Source: Pelagicoccus sp. SDUM812005 (GTDB taxonomy: Bacteria; Verrucomicrobiota; Verrucomicrobiia; Opitutales; Opitutaceae). Taken from it: a DNA stretch of 64,000 nt. This document shows positions 8,633 to 17,281 of the stretch, piece after piece. The notes beneath the pieces are model-generated. The model was not told where the DNA came from, made no database searches, and saw only the letters and a list, made by a program, of their open reading frames with translations. Both the position numbers and the translations under genes were made by a program. The first letter of the stretch is position 1. Every line of letters starts with the position of its first letter. Location of the stretch: NCBI RefSeq assembly GCF_031127875.1, contig NZ_JARXIA010000001.1:682001-746000 (forward strand). The letters run 5' to 3'.

Positions 8633-10744
8633 CTAGTCGTTTTGCTGGGCTTGTACGGCGGTGAGGGCGATGGTGTAGACGATGTCGTCCACGAGCGCTC
8701 CGCGCGAGAGGTCGTTTACCGGTTTCTTGAGTCCTTGCAGCATGGGGCCGATGGAGATCACGTTGGCCGAGCGCTGCACGGCCTTGTAGGTGGTGTTTCC
8801 GGTATTGAGGTCAGGAAAAATGAATACGTTCGCCTTGCCCGCGACGGGACTGTCCGGCGCTTTGGTACGGGCCACGTCGGCGATTGCTGCGGCGTCGTAC
8901 TGCAAGGGACCATCGATGACGAGGTCCGGGCGGGCTTCCTTTACCAGGCGAGTGGCTTCCACGACCTTGTCGACGTCGGCTCCGGATCCAGATCCAAGGG
9001 TGCTGTAGCTGATCATGGCCACGAGAGGATCGATGCCGAAGGCCTTGGCGGAGTCGGCGCTCTGGATCGCGATGTCGGCAAGCTCCTCGGCGTTGGGGTC
9101 CGGGTTGATGGCGCAGTCGCCGTAGACGAGGACTTGGTCCGGCAGGCACATGAAGAAGATGGAGGAGGCGATCTTGGCCCCGGGACGGGTTTTGATCAAC
9201 TGCATGGCGGGGCGCACGGTATTTGCCGATGAGTGGACGGCGCCGGAAACGAGGCCATCGACCTCGTCGTGCTGGAGCATCATGGTGCCGAGCACGACGT
9301 TGTCGCTCAAGTGGTCCCGAGCGATTTTCTCGGTCATGTTCTTGTGGCGACGCATTTCCACGAGGGAGGGGACGTAGCGTTCGCGGATTACGTCCGGATT
9401 GACGATTTCCAGTCCGGATGGAAGGGTGAGGCCCATGGCGTCGGCCTTGAGTTGGATGGAATAGGGATTCCCCAGCAGGACGCACTTGGCGATGCCGCGT
9501 TCGGTACAGGTGACGGCCGCCTGCATGGTGCGCGGCTCGTCGCCTTCGGGGAGGATGATCCGCTTCGGCTTGAGCCGAGCGTTGCGGGTGAGCATGTGGC
9601 GGAAGGCCGGCGGCGAGAGCTGGCGCTTCATCTGCGAGGAAAGCGTATTGCGAATCCAACTACTGCTGATGCTGATTGCGACCGTTTCCATGGCTTGGTT
9701 GATGCGGTCGTTGTCGTCTGGTGCGATCTCCAGATTCATGTCGTAGAGGGCGCGGGCGGTGGCGAAGGAAGTCTTGCCGACGCGCAGGACGGGCAGGCCG
9801 CTTTTCCAGGCGATTTGGCAGAGCTTGACGATGCGTTCGTCGGGGCGCTGGTCGCTGGTGAGCACCAGTCCGGCGAGGCGGGTGCCGTTGAGCGAGGCCA
9901 TGCTGGCGGCGAGGATGATGTCGCTGCGATCGGACGGCGTCACGAGCAGGTTGCCCGTTTTGAGGGTGTGCATGATGTTGGGCACGTTGCGGGCGAGCAG
10001 CTCGATGTTGAAGACGCGGCGGTTGGCCATGTCTCCTTCGTTGAGCACTTCCGCATCGACGAGTTTAGCGACGTCGGACACGCGGGGCGCGAGCAGCTTT
10101 TCGTCGCGGGGAATCATGCCGATCAGCTCCAGGTCCTCGTTTTTGAAGACGGGGCAGTTGTCGGTGATGAATTGCTTGAGGGGTTCGATACCGATCCCAT
10201 CGAAGTCGATGCTTTCGCGGGCGCCGTCGACGTCCGCCTTGTTGATGACGATACCGGCTACGCGTCCTTTAAAATCGGATACGGAGAGTTCGAGTTCCTT
10301 GTTCAGGTGGTCGAGGCTTCTCGATCCGAGGGCGGACACGAGGATCTGCTTGGAGGAAAGGGTTTGTGCGAGCTTGGAGTTGAGGCGGGCTCCCATGGGG
10401 AAGCGTTCGGTTTGGATCAGTCCTTCGACGATGACGACGTCGGCGTTTTTGGAAGCTTCCTCGAAACGCTGGATAATGTTCTCCAGCAGCAATTCGACAT
10501 GTTCCTCGCTCACCAAGGTCTTAGCCTCGGCCATGGAGATGGGCTCGGGAGGCGTCAAGGTGGTGACGGCTCGAAGGAAGCTGGTGGAGCGGTCGCCGGT
10601 CTCGTCGGGGGTGACGGGCTGGGCGATGGGCTTGAAGAATCCGACTCTTACGCCTTGACGTTCGAGAGCTCGTACAAGCCCGATGGATACGGTCGAGAGA
10701 CCTACTTTGGCCCCGGTCGGTACGGTTAGGAATACGTGCTTCAT
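8633..10744 (-). CDS. pta: Phosphate acetyltransferase, long form
   Basis: Interconverts acetyl-CoA and acetyl-phosphate. The 703-aa protein has the three-part long Pta architecture: an N-terminal P-loop domain related to dethiobiotin synthetase (MKHVFLTVPTGAKVGLSTVS), a central DRTGG domain, and the catalytic PTA_PTB domain from about residue 375 (with the conserved glycine-rich LGSGSGADVDKV). This long form is known from enteric bacteria, where the N-terminal part carries allosteric control. It starts 1 nt after the ackA stop, so the two are translated from one mRNA. The pair makes acetate and ATP during overflow or reassimilates acetate. Confidence 0.97.
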   Translation of the reverse strand: MKHVFLTVPTGAKVGLSTVSIGLVRALERQGVRVGFFKPIAQPVTPDETGDRSTSFLRAVTTLTPPEPISMAEAKTLVSEEHVELLLENIIQRFEEASKNADVVIVEGLIQTERFPMGARLNSKLAQTLSSKQILVSALGSRSLDHLNKELELSVSDFKGRVAGIVINKADVDGARESIDFDGIGIEPLKQFITDNCPVFKNEDLELIGMIPRDEKLLAPRVSDVAKLVDAEVLNEGDMANRRVFNIELLARNVPNIMHTLKTGNLLVTPSDRSDIILAASMASLNGTRLAGLVLTSDQRPDERIVKLCQIAWKSGLPVLRVGKTSFATARALYDMNLEIAPDDNDRINQAMETVAISISSSWIRNTLSSQMKRQLSPPAFRHMLTRNARLKPKRIILPEGDEPRTMQAAVTCTERGIAKCVLLGNPYSIQLKADAMGLTLPSGLEIVNPDVIRERYVPSLVEMRRHKNMTEKIARDHLSDNVVLGTMMLQHDEVDGLVSGAVHSSANTVRPAMQLIKTRPGAKIASSIFFMCLPDQVLVYGDCAINPDPNAEELADIAIQSADSAKAFGIDPLVAMISYSTLGSGSGADVDKVVEATRLVKEARPDLVIDGPLQYDAAAIADVARTKAPDSPVAGKANVFIFPDLNTGNTTYKAVQRSANVISIGPMLQGLKKPVNDLSRGALVDDIVYTIALTAVQAQQND

Positions 10745-10745
10745 C

Positions 10746-11942
10746 TTAGTTGCTGCCGACGAGTTGCGCTGTTTCGCGGGCGATCATGAGTTCTTCGTTG
10801 GTGGGGATCACGATGGCTTTTAAAGGAGAGTCTGGCTGGGTGATGATTCCGTTCTGGCCTCGGCCAGCGCTCGCGTTGGCGGCGGGGTCGAGCTGGATGC
10901 CGAGGTGTGCGAGGCGGGCAAGCGTTTCGGCCCGGGTTTGGACGTCGTTTTCGCCGATTCCGCCGGTGAACACCAGGGCGTCGCAGCTGGAAATAGTGGA
11001 GCGCAGGCCGGCGATGCTTTTGGCGAGGCGGCGGGTGAAGATCTTGACGGCTCGCTGGGCCGCGACGTCGCCCTCGGCGGAAGCTTGGCGCAGCGAGCGC
11101 ATGTCGTTGGAGCGTTGGGAAAGTCCCAGCAAGCCGCTCTTCTTGTTGAGCAGCGTATCGATTTCTTCGATACTGAGTCCGAGGGATCGATGCAGGTGGA
11201 AGATGACGCCGGGGTCGAGGTCGCCGCTGCGAGTGCCCATGACCAAACCTTCGAGCGGGGTGAGGCCCATGGTGGTGTCCACGCAGCTCCCGTTTTCGAT
11301 GGCGGCGGCGCTGCAGCCGTTGCCAAGGTGGGCGGAGATGATGCTGGTCTGCTTAAGCGGCTTGCCAAGGATGCGGGCCGCCTCGGAGGCGACGTACTTG
11401 TGGCTGGAGCCATGAAAGCCGTAGCGGCGAATGCCGTGCTGCTGGTAGAGCTCGAAGGGAATCGGATAGAGGAAGGCTTCGGGTTCTATGCTTTGGTGGA
11501 AAGCGGTATCGAACACTCCGACCTGAGGCAGCTTGGGGAAGTGTCGTTTGGCGGACTCGATGCCGAGCAGGTTCGCCGGATTGTGCAAGGGGGCGAGGGA
11601 GGAGCAGGACTTGACCGCGTCCATCGCCGGCTGGTCCAGCAGGCAAGCTCCGGTAAAGTGTTCGCCGCCATGGACGATGCGATGGCCGATGGCGTCGATT
11701 CGGAGCTGCAGTTGCTCTGAGGCCAAGTAGGCGGCAAGGGTGTCGAGGGCGGTTTCGTAGCCCGCGTGGCAAGGAAGCGAGCCGGTGGCGGGCGCCTCAA
11801 GCAGGGGGCTCTCCATCTTGTAGCACGGAGTCTCGGATCCCAGCTTGTCGAAGAGACCGCGAGCGAGATCCTTGCCGGAGCAGGCCTCGATTACGGAAAA
11901 TTTCAGGGAGGAGCTCCCACAGTTGATGACCAGTATGTTCAT
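10746..11942 (-). CDS. ackA: Acetate kinase
   Basis: Transfers phosphate between acetyl-phosphate and ADP. The 398-aa protein begins MNILVINCGSSSLKFS, the acetokinase N-terminal signature, and contains GHRIVHGGEHF, GFHGSSHKYV and AHLGNGCS, the substrate and phosphate binding segments of the ASKHA fold. It is the first gene of the ackA-pta pair. A 13-bp inverted repeat (TTGAT-CAT-ATCAA) lies 27 nt before its ATG. Confidence 0.97.
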   Translation of the reverse strand: MNILVINCGSSSLKFSVIEACSGKDLARGLFDKLGSETPCYKMESPLLEAPATGSLPCHAGYETALDTLAAYLASEQLQLRIDAIGHRIVHGGEHFTGACLLDQPAMDAVKSCSSLAPLHNPANLLGIESAKRHFPKLPQVGVFDTAFHQSIEPEAFLYPIPFELYQQHGIRRYGFHGSSHKYVASEAARILGKPLKQTSIISAHLGNGCSAAAIENGSCVDTTMGLTPLEGLVMGTRSGDLDPGVIFHLHRSLGLSIEEIDTLLNKKSGLLGLSQRSNDMRSLRQASAEGDVAAQRAVKIFTRRLAKSIAGLRSTISSCDALVFTGGIGENDVQTRAETLARLAHLGIQLDPAANASAGRGQNGIITQPDSPLKAIVIPTNEELMIARETAQLVGSN

Positions 11943-11968
11943 TAGCTGACTGCGCTTTGCGAATCAGG

Positions 11969-11981
11969 TTGATCATATCAA
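11969..11981. promoter_or_regulatory. Short inverted repeat upstream of ackA
   Basis: Arms TTGAT and ATCAA around CAT, between the ackA start and the likely promoter. This may be an operator. It is short enough to arise by chance. Confidence 0.25.
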
Positions 11982-12065
11982 CGAATCGAGCCCCAGTTAC
12001 AAACCCTAATTAAAGAAAGTTTTGTAATTAATTATAAAAGCAAGGGTCGAAGGCGTGCGCGGCGT

Positions 12066-12797
12066 TCACTGCCTCAAGCGGATGATGCGGAGCAGGTTCA
12101 TGGTTTTGATGAGCGGGTAAGTGAGGTCGAGCTCGAACCAGCGCTGGGCGAAGTTGGCGCGCCGCGGGTAGCGGTGGTGGTTGTTTTGGAAGCATTCGCC
12201 CACGAAGAACAGGTCCCAGACGAAGGTGTTGCGGGAATGGTCGCCGTTGTTGTAGTTGGCGTAGCCGTACTTGTGTCCGCACCAGTTCACGAAAGCTCCG
12301 TGCACGGGCCCCATGAGGAAGTGGACCGGCAGGAGGGCGTACCAGAGCGGATGGGGAGCGAAGGCGAGGTAGAAGGCGGTGTAGCCGAGGCAGAAAGCGA
12401 TGCGGGTGATCCAGCTGTCGCCGATGCGATCGAGCAGCGGCCAGGAGGGATAGTCCTTGAGGGCGACGTCGGGCCGGTGGTCGTAGTCTCCGGCGAGGAT
12501 GCCTTGGTAGACGTTTTTGGTGTTGAGCATCATGGATACGACGTCTTCGAAGAAGTGAGGCGAGTGCGGGTCTTCTTCGGTGTCGCTGTGCTTGTGATGC
12601 TCCATGTGGAGGATAGCGTAGGCTCGCGGATTGAGGTAGCTGGCGCCTTGGGTGATCCAGGTGAACAGGTAGAAGAAGCGGTACCAGAACCTGTTCATGT
12701 GAAACATGCCGTGGGCCGCGTAGCGATGCAGGAAAAAGCTTTGGGCGAATACGGAAAGGTACCAGTGAAGCAGGAAGAAAGTGAGTATGGGCCACAT
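12066..12797 (-). CDS. Fatty acid desaturase (acyl-CoA delta-9 type)
   Basis: Membrane di-iron desaturase of 243 aa. The histidine boxes of the family are present: H24-R-Y-A-A-H29, H64-M-E-H67-H68 and N-N-H207-H208-R, together with four or so hydrophobic segments. The frame is open 55 codons further upstream, but that part is low-complexity and overlaps the preceding gene, so ATG 12797 (MWPILTFFLLHWY) is chosen. It is the last gene of a six-gene lipid operon, 37 nt after a cyclopropane-synthase-like methyltransferase. It may make the double bond that the methyltransferases then modify; the substrate is not determined by sequence. Confidence 0.9.
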   Translation of the reverse strand: MWPILTFFLLHWYLSVFAQSFFLHRYAAHGMFHMNRFWYRFFYLFTWITQGASYLNPRAYAILHMEHHKHSDTEEDPHSPHFFEDVVSMMLNTKNVYQGILAGDYDHRPDVALKDYPSWPLLDRIGDSWITRIAFCLGYTAFYLAFAPHPLWYALLPVHFLMGPVHGAFVNWCGHKYGYANYNNGDHSRNTFVWDLFFVGECFQNNHHRYPRRANFAQRWFELDLTYPLIKTMNLLRIIRLRQ

Positions 12798-12834
12798 GGT
12801 TCTGGATACGTTTAGGCTGGGGGCGGCATTGGGT

Positions 12835-13851
12835 TTATTCGTTTGCGAAGAGATAATGGGAGACTCCCCATTCTTCGCCCTTGCGGTAGCCGAAGAGCTC
12901 GGCGCAGGAGAGCATGAAGATCTTCCAGCGGTTTTCCCAGACGCGAGCGTCTTCCCGTCCATAGATTTCTTCCATGGCGGCTCGAGTGCGAGCTTTGTTT
13001 TCGTTCAGGTTGCGAAACCACGCTTCGGCGGTTTTCTGGTAGTGGATCCCGTTGAGCTGCCATTGGCGTTCGAGCTTGAAGGGGGCGCAGACGCGAGGGA
13101 GCAGGTCGTGGGAGGGCATGATGCCTCCGGTGAAGAAGTGTCGGGCCATCCAGTCGTCCGCATCCTTGTCCTCGAAAAGGTAGGCGATTTCCTTGTGGGA
13201 GAAGACGTGGATGAAGAGCTTGGCCTGGGGATTGAGCCAGGAGTGGATGCGGGCGAACAGTTGCTGGTAGTTGCGCATGTGCTCGAACATTTCCACGGAG
13301 ACGACGCGATCGAAGCGTTCTTCGGTTTCGAATTCCCGCATGTCCGCGGTAAGTACCCGCAAATTGTCCAGGCCCCGCTTTTTCGCTTCGCCGGTAATGT
13401 GCAGCCGCTGTCCTGAAGAATTGGATACGGATACGACCTGGGAGTTCGGGTAGGTTTCCGCGGCCCAAAGGGAGAAGGATCCCCAGCCGCAGCCGAGCTC
13501 CAGGATGCGTTGGCCGTCCTGGAGTTGAGCCCGTTCCGCGATTTGCTGGAGGGAAGCGAGCTCTGCCGCGTCGAGGGTGTCGACGCCTTCGGGCCAGTAG
13601 CAGCAGCTGTACTTCAGCCGTTTGCCGAGGGCGATCTTGTAGAAGGCGGCGGGCACCTCGTAGTGCTGCTCGTTGGCGGCGTCCGTATCCACCGCGAGGG
13701 GGCTGGACTGGAGCTGTTGGATGAGGCGTTCCTTTTTCAGGTCGTGGTTTTCGCTTTCGTCCTTGAGCCGCTTCTTTACGAGTTGGCGGATTCCGTGGCG
13801 TACGATCCAGGTGGGAAGGTAGCCGTTTTCTGCGAGGGAAATTGCATTCAT
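12835..13851 (-). CDS. SAM-dependent methyltransferase, cyclopropane-synthase family
   Basis: 338-aa class I methyltransferase with the SAM-binding motif ELGCGWG at residues 118-124. The segment EQHYEVPAAFYKIALGKRLKYSCCYW resembles the HYDxxxxFY region of CFA synthases. It is about 90 residues shorter than the neighbouring CFA synthase-like protein and lacks that protein's N-terminal lipid-binding part. It belongs to the diverged subgroup that includes coclaurine-N-methyltransferase-like proteins and bacterial lipid methylases. It lies between a full-length CFA homologue and a desaturase, so an unsaturated acyl chain is the likely substrate. The exact product (branched, cyclopropane or methylated diene) is open. 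Confidence 0.85.
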   Translation of the reverse strand: MNAISLAENGYLPTWIVRHGIRQLVKKRLKDESENHDLKKERLIQQLQSSPLAVDTDAANEQHYEVPAAFYKIALGKRLKYSCCYWPEGVDTLDAAELASLQQIAERAQLQDGQRILELGCGWGSFSLWAAETYPNSQVVSVSNSSGQRLHITGEAKKRGLDNLRVLTADMREFETEERFDRVVSVEMFEHMRNYQQLFARIHSWLNPQAKLFIHVFSHKEIAYLFEDKDADDWMARHFFTGGIMPSHDLLPRVCAPFKLERQWQLNGIHYQKTAEAWFRNLNENKARTRAAMEEIYGREDARVWENRWKIFMLSCAELFGYRKGEEWGVSHYLFANE

Positions 13852-13870
13852 GGTTCGGGTGTTTTGATGG

Positions 13871-15154
13871 TTAGCGGCTGGCGGTTTCCAGAAGGCTCTC
13901 GTCGAAGCGGAGCGTCGATTCGGCGCGGTCTGCGAAATCGCTTTGCTCGAAGCGGTAGCTTTCGCAGTTCAGGCGCCCAAAGACGACTTGGGCTAGGTTG
14001 ATGTGGCGTTCCTTGAATCCGGCGATGCAGTAGTCGAAGTAGAGCCGCCATTTTCGGTGGAAGGTTTCGGGAAAGCCGAGGGACTTGATTTGCGGCCAAC
14101 TCTTCTCGAAGCGGTCCCTCCAGAGCTCGAGCGTGCGGGCGTAGTGGAGGCCGAAGCTTTCCATGTGGTACAGGTTCAAGTCCGCGCGCTCCTTCGCTTC
14201 GAAGAGGGCGCCGATGGAGGGCAGATGCGAGCCCGGGAAAATGTGTTTGCGAATGTAGTCGGAGGTTTTGCGGTAGCTTTTGTAGCGGTGATCGGCCGAC
14301 ATGATTATTTGGATACAGCTGAGTCCGTCTGGCTTGAGCAAGCGGTCGATGGCGGCGAAGTAGCTAGGGAGGTGTTCGTGCCCGACGGCCTCTATCATTT
14401 CGATGGATACGAGTTTGTCGAATTGGCCGCGCATGTCGCGGTAGTCGATTTGCTGGATCTCGACCTTGTGGGAGAGGCCGGCCTTCTGGACGCGGGCGAC
14501 TGCGTAGTCGTATTGGCTGGGCGAAAGGGTGATGCCAGTGACGGAGCAGCCGTAGTTCTCGGCGGCGTAGACGGCGAAGCCTCCCCAGCCGCAGCCGATC
14601 TCCAGCACGCGGTCGGCGGGGCCAAGGTCCAGCTTGCGGCAGATGCGGTCGTACTTTTCCAACTGGGCTTGCTGGAGGCTGTCCGTTGGGTTCCGGAAGT
14701 AGGCGGACGAATAGGTCATGCTTTCGTCCAGGAAAAGTTCGTAGAAGTCGTTGCCCAAGTCGTAGTGGGCTTCGATGTTGCGCTTGCTGCCCGCTTTCGT
14801 GTTGGCGTTCTTGCGGTGCAGGAAGCGCTCTTGCCAGGCTGCGAGCCGGGAGATCATGGGCATGGCCCATTCGAAGCGGTCGCTCATGAGGGCGTCCTTG
14901 TTCTTGATGAACCAACCCAGCAGGGCGGCCGGGGCGGAGGAATCCCATTCGCCTTCGATATAGCTTTCTCCCAATCCGATATCCCCTTTGAGGGCGACGC
15001 GGCGAAAGAAGTTGGGATCGTTCACCGTGAGATCGACGGGAGGGGAGTCTTTTACCTCTCCGTAAACGTTTACCTGGCCATCCGGCAGGGTGAGGCGAAG
15101 GCAGCCGCGGTGCGCTTTTTCGAAGAAGCTTAGGATGAGGTCTTGGATTTTCAT
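13871..15154 (-). CDS. Cyclopropane-fatty-acyl-phospholipid synthase family protein
   Basis: 427-aa protein with the standard CFA synthase layout: an N-terminal substrate domain (about 1-120, beginning MKIQDLILSFFEKAHRG), the conserved HYDLGNDFYELFLD segment (130-143), the SAM motif EIGCGWGGF (185-193), and the catalytic C-terminal half. It would transfer a methylene or methyl from SAM to a cis double bond of membrane phospholipid. Its ATG overlaps the stop of the upstream DUF1365 gene by 4 nt, so translation is coupled. The DUF1365, oxidoreductase and CFA trio is a recurrent gene set in bacteria with light- or singlet-oxygen-linked lipid responses. Confidence 0.93.
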   Translation of the reverse strand: MKIQDLILSFFEKAHRGCLRLTLPDGQVNVYGEVKDSPPVDLTVNDPNFFRRVALKGDIGLGESYIEGEWDSSAPAALLGWFIKNKDALMSDRFEWAMPMISRLAAWQERFLHRKNANTKAGSKRNIEAHYDLGNDFYELFLDESMTYSSAYFRNPTDSLQQAQLEKYDRICRKLDLGPADRVLEIGCGWGGFAVYAAENYGCSVTGITLSPSQYDYAVARVQKAGLSHKVEIQQIDYRDMRGQFDKLVSIEMIEAVGHEHLPSYFAAIDRLLKPDGLSCIQIIMSADHRYKSYRKTSDYIRKHIFPGSHLPSIGALFEAKERADLNLYHMESFGLHYARTLELWRDRFEKSWPQIKSLGFPETFHRKWRLYFDYCIAGFKERHINLAQVVFGRLNCESYRFEQSDFADRAESTLRFDESLLETASR

Positions 15155-15960
15155 AGTCGTTGCCTCCGGACGGAGCGTTTGGGTTTCGGTTTTAGGTAAG
15201 TGCGGGTGTCGGTTTGCAGGTCAGGGCGGTGGGCTTTCTTGAAATGGGGCACCTTCTTGAGGGCGAGGCGAAGGGCTTGCCAGTGGATGGCGAAGAGGAC
15301 GCCGAGGGTGAGGAAGGGGAAACGTAGGCTGTAGGCGGCGAGAGCTGTATCGGTTATGGGGATACGCTTGCCAGAAACGGAGCTGTAGAAGTAGGTGCCA
15401 GCGCTGTCGTTTTCGGTGATGGCGAGCTTTAGGCGTTGGTCGGGTTGATGCAGGTCGAAGTTGAGTTGCGTATCCAGGTCCGAAAACGGGGAGATGTAGA
15501 AAAGCTTGTCGTGGGACTGCTGGAGGCGCTGCGGCGACTTGCTGGATTGGTCTACGATGTAGAGCTTTTGCTCGTTGAAGGTGTTGGCGACTTCGGCGAC
15601 GCAAAGGGCCAGCGATTGGTCCGGTGCGTAGACGAAGTAGAAGGAGACCGGGTTGAAGACATGGCCCCAGCTGCGGAGATTGGTTACCAGTTCGATGCGG
15701 CCGATTTCGTGGTGGTAGCCCTTGCTGTTGAGGAAGGAGCGTAGGTTTTCCTTGATGCTGGATTGGCCTTGGTCGAGGTGGTCGCGGTCGTGTAGGGCGT
15801 AGAGGTTGCGGCGGTTGGCGCTGAAGAGCTTGAGGGATCGGTGGAGGGCATCGATTTCGTCGAGGTCGATGCAGAAGGTAAAGGTGCTGTAGGCGAAGCT
15901 GTGGGGCTTCGGGCGCAGGCGCTTGTGGGCGACGCGGCACTGGTAGAGACAGGATCTCAT
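15151..15960 (-). CDS. DUF1365 family protein
   Basis: 269-aa member of DUF1365, recognised by the start MRSCLYQCRVAHKRLRPKPHSFAYSTFTFCIDLDE and the central NPVSFYFVY segment. Its biochemical role is not known to me. It regularly sits between a flavin oxidoreductase and a CFA-type methyltransferase, and both junctions here are 4-nt ATGA overlaps. That points to a protein that acts with them, perhaps in lipid modification or membrane association. A hydrophobic segment near the C-terminus (LRFPFLTLGVLFAIHW) could anchor it. Confidence 0.9.
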   Translation of the reverse strand: MRSCLYQCRVAHKRLRPKPHSFAYSTFTFCIDLDEIDALHRSLKLFSANRRNLYALHDRDHLDQGQSSIKENLRSFLNSKGYHHEIGRIELVTNLRSWGHVFNPVSFYFVYAPDQSLALCVAEVANTFNEQKLYIVDQSSKSPQRLQQSHDKLFYISPFSDLDTQLNFDLHQPDQRLKLAITENDSAGTYFYSSVSGKRIPITDTALAAYSLRFPFLTLGVLFAIHWQALRLALKKVPHFKKAHRPDLQTDTRTYLKPKPKRSVRRQRL

Positions 15961-17222
15961 GAGAGCGGGTCGCGTCCGTCGCAGAGCTGGGCGCAGAGAT
16001 TCAAGGCGGAGGTGAAGGCGTCCTCGTGGAAGCCGTAGCGGAAGTAGCTGCCGCAGTAGTAGATGGGGCCCTTGGCATTGAGGGACGGCAGCTCAGGTTG
16101 GGCGGCGATGGCTGCCGCGTCGAAGCGCGGGTGTTCGTAGGTGTAGCGCCAATGGGTTTGGTCCGCTGCGATCTCACCCGGGTAGTCCACGCTGACGAAG
16201 TAGTTTCGCTGCTGGGAAACGTTTTGCAGCTTGTTCATCCAGTAGTGAGTCGAGCCGGTTGGGCGAGAGTGGAACGGTTCGTATCGATAATTCCACGACG
16301 CCCAGGCTCTTTTGCTTTTCGGCATCACGCTCGAGTCGGAGTGCAGGACTACCGGATTAGTGTTGTATTTGAAGCATGAGAGCAGGTTGCTTTCCCGCTC
16401 CGTCGGTTGGTCCAGCAAGGCGAGAGCTTGGTCGGCGTGGGTGGCGACGATGACATCGTCGAAGTCTTGGAATTCGCCTAGCTGGCCGACGAGGCGAACC
16501 TTGTCGCCCAGCCGTCGGATCTGGGTGATGCCGGAGCTTTTTTTCACGCGGGAGCCTATTTTGGAGAGAACCTTGTTCTTATACTGTTGGCTGCCTCCGA
16601 TAAGGGTCTTCCACTGGAACTGGTCGCCGAAGCCGAGCATGCCATGGTTGGAGAGGAAGCGCAGGAGGGTGATGGCGGGGTAGTCCCGCATCCGCTCGGT
16701 AGGAGTGGACCAGATGGCTGCGGTCATCGGCAGGAGGAACTTCTCCACGGCGAGGTCGCTAATCCAGTAGTTTCGAATGAAGTCGGCGAGTGGAATACTA
16801 GGATCGTCTGCGCTTTTCAGAAAATCGCGACCGGATTTGAAGAGTTTTCTCATGCCCAGCAGCAGCTGGTAGCGTCTGGGGTCGATGACGCTGGAGAGCT
16901 TGGGAAAGAAGGTGCTCAGGTCCGAATAGCTGGTCTCGAAACCGCTATCGACTTCGTTGACGCTGAACGACATGGATGTATCCATCGAGGCGATACCGAG
17001 ATGCTCGAAGAAACGTATCAGGTTGGGATAGGTCTTGTCGTTGTAGACCATGAAGCCGGTGTCGATCGGGATCTGTTCGTCGCCCTCCGGCAGGTAGACC
17101 GTGTTGGTGTGCCCGCCGACGTAGTCGTTCTTTTCGTAGACGGTGATTTGGTAGCGGTTTCGCAGGAAGTAGGCGCAAGCCATCCCGGCGATGCCCGTGC
17201 CGATTATGGCCAGGGATCTCAT
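15957..17222 (-). CDS. FAD-dependent amine-oxidase-like oxidoreductase
   Basis: 421-aa flavoprotein with the N-terminal Rossmann dinucleotide motif IIGTGIAGMACAYFL (6-20) and the second FAD contact YEKNDYVGGHTNTVY. This is the form found in NAD/FAD-binding proteins of the amine oxidase superfamily, the group that also holds desaturases and protoporphyrinogen oxidase. It is the second gene of the lipid operon, overlapping DUF1365 by 4 nt and 59 nt after the MerR-like regulator. Probably it oxidises or desaturates a lipid intermediate; the electron acceptor and substrate are unknown. Confidence 0.9.
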   Translation of the reverse strand: MRSLAIIGTGIAGMACAYFLRNRYQITVYEKNDYVGGHTNTVYLPEGDEQIPIDTGFMVYNDKTYPNLIRFFEHLGIASMDTSMSFSVNEVDSGFETSYSDLSTFFPKLSSVIDPRRYQLLLGMRKLFKSGRDFLKSADDPSIPLADFIRNYWISDLAVEKFLLPMTAAIWSTPTERMRDYPAITLLRFLSNHGMLGFGDQFQWKTLIGGSQQYKNKVLSKIGSRVKKSSGITQIRRLGDKVRLVGQLGEFQDFDDVIVATHADQALALLDQPTERESNLLSCFKYNTNPVVLHSDSSVMPKSKRAWASWNYRYEPFHSRPTGSTHYWMNKLQNVSQQRNYFVSVDYPGEIAADQTHWRYTYEHPRFDAAAIAAQPELPSLNAKGPIYYCGSYFRYGFHEDAFTSALNLCAQLCDGRDPLS

Positions 17223-17281
17223 GAGTGTAATTGGGTTGGAGTTGGGGGCCTGCGCGTCCGCGACGCGAAGGGAGGTTGGGC

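Noticed and set aside
9233-10729. 498-codon open frame on the plus strand opposite pta
   Set aside because: Antisense to a clear Pta; the product is Gly/Asp/Val-rich without any domain, as expected from codon-position mirroring.
12798-12962. Upstream extension of the desaturase frame
   Set aside because: Low-complexity Ser/Ala sequence overlapping the previous gene; desaturase homology begins at the ATG at 12797.
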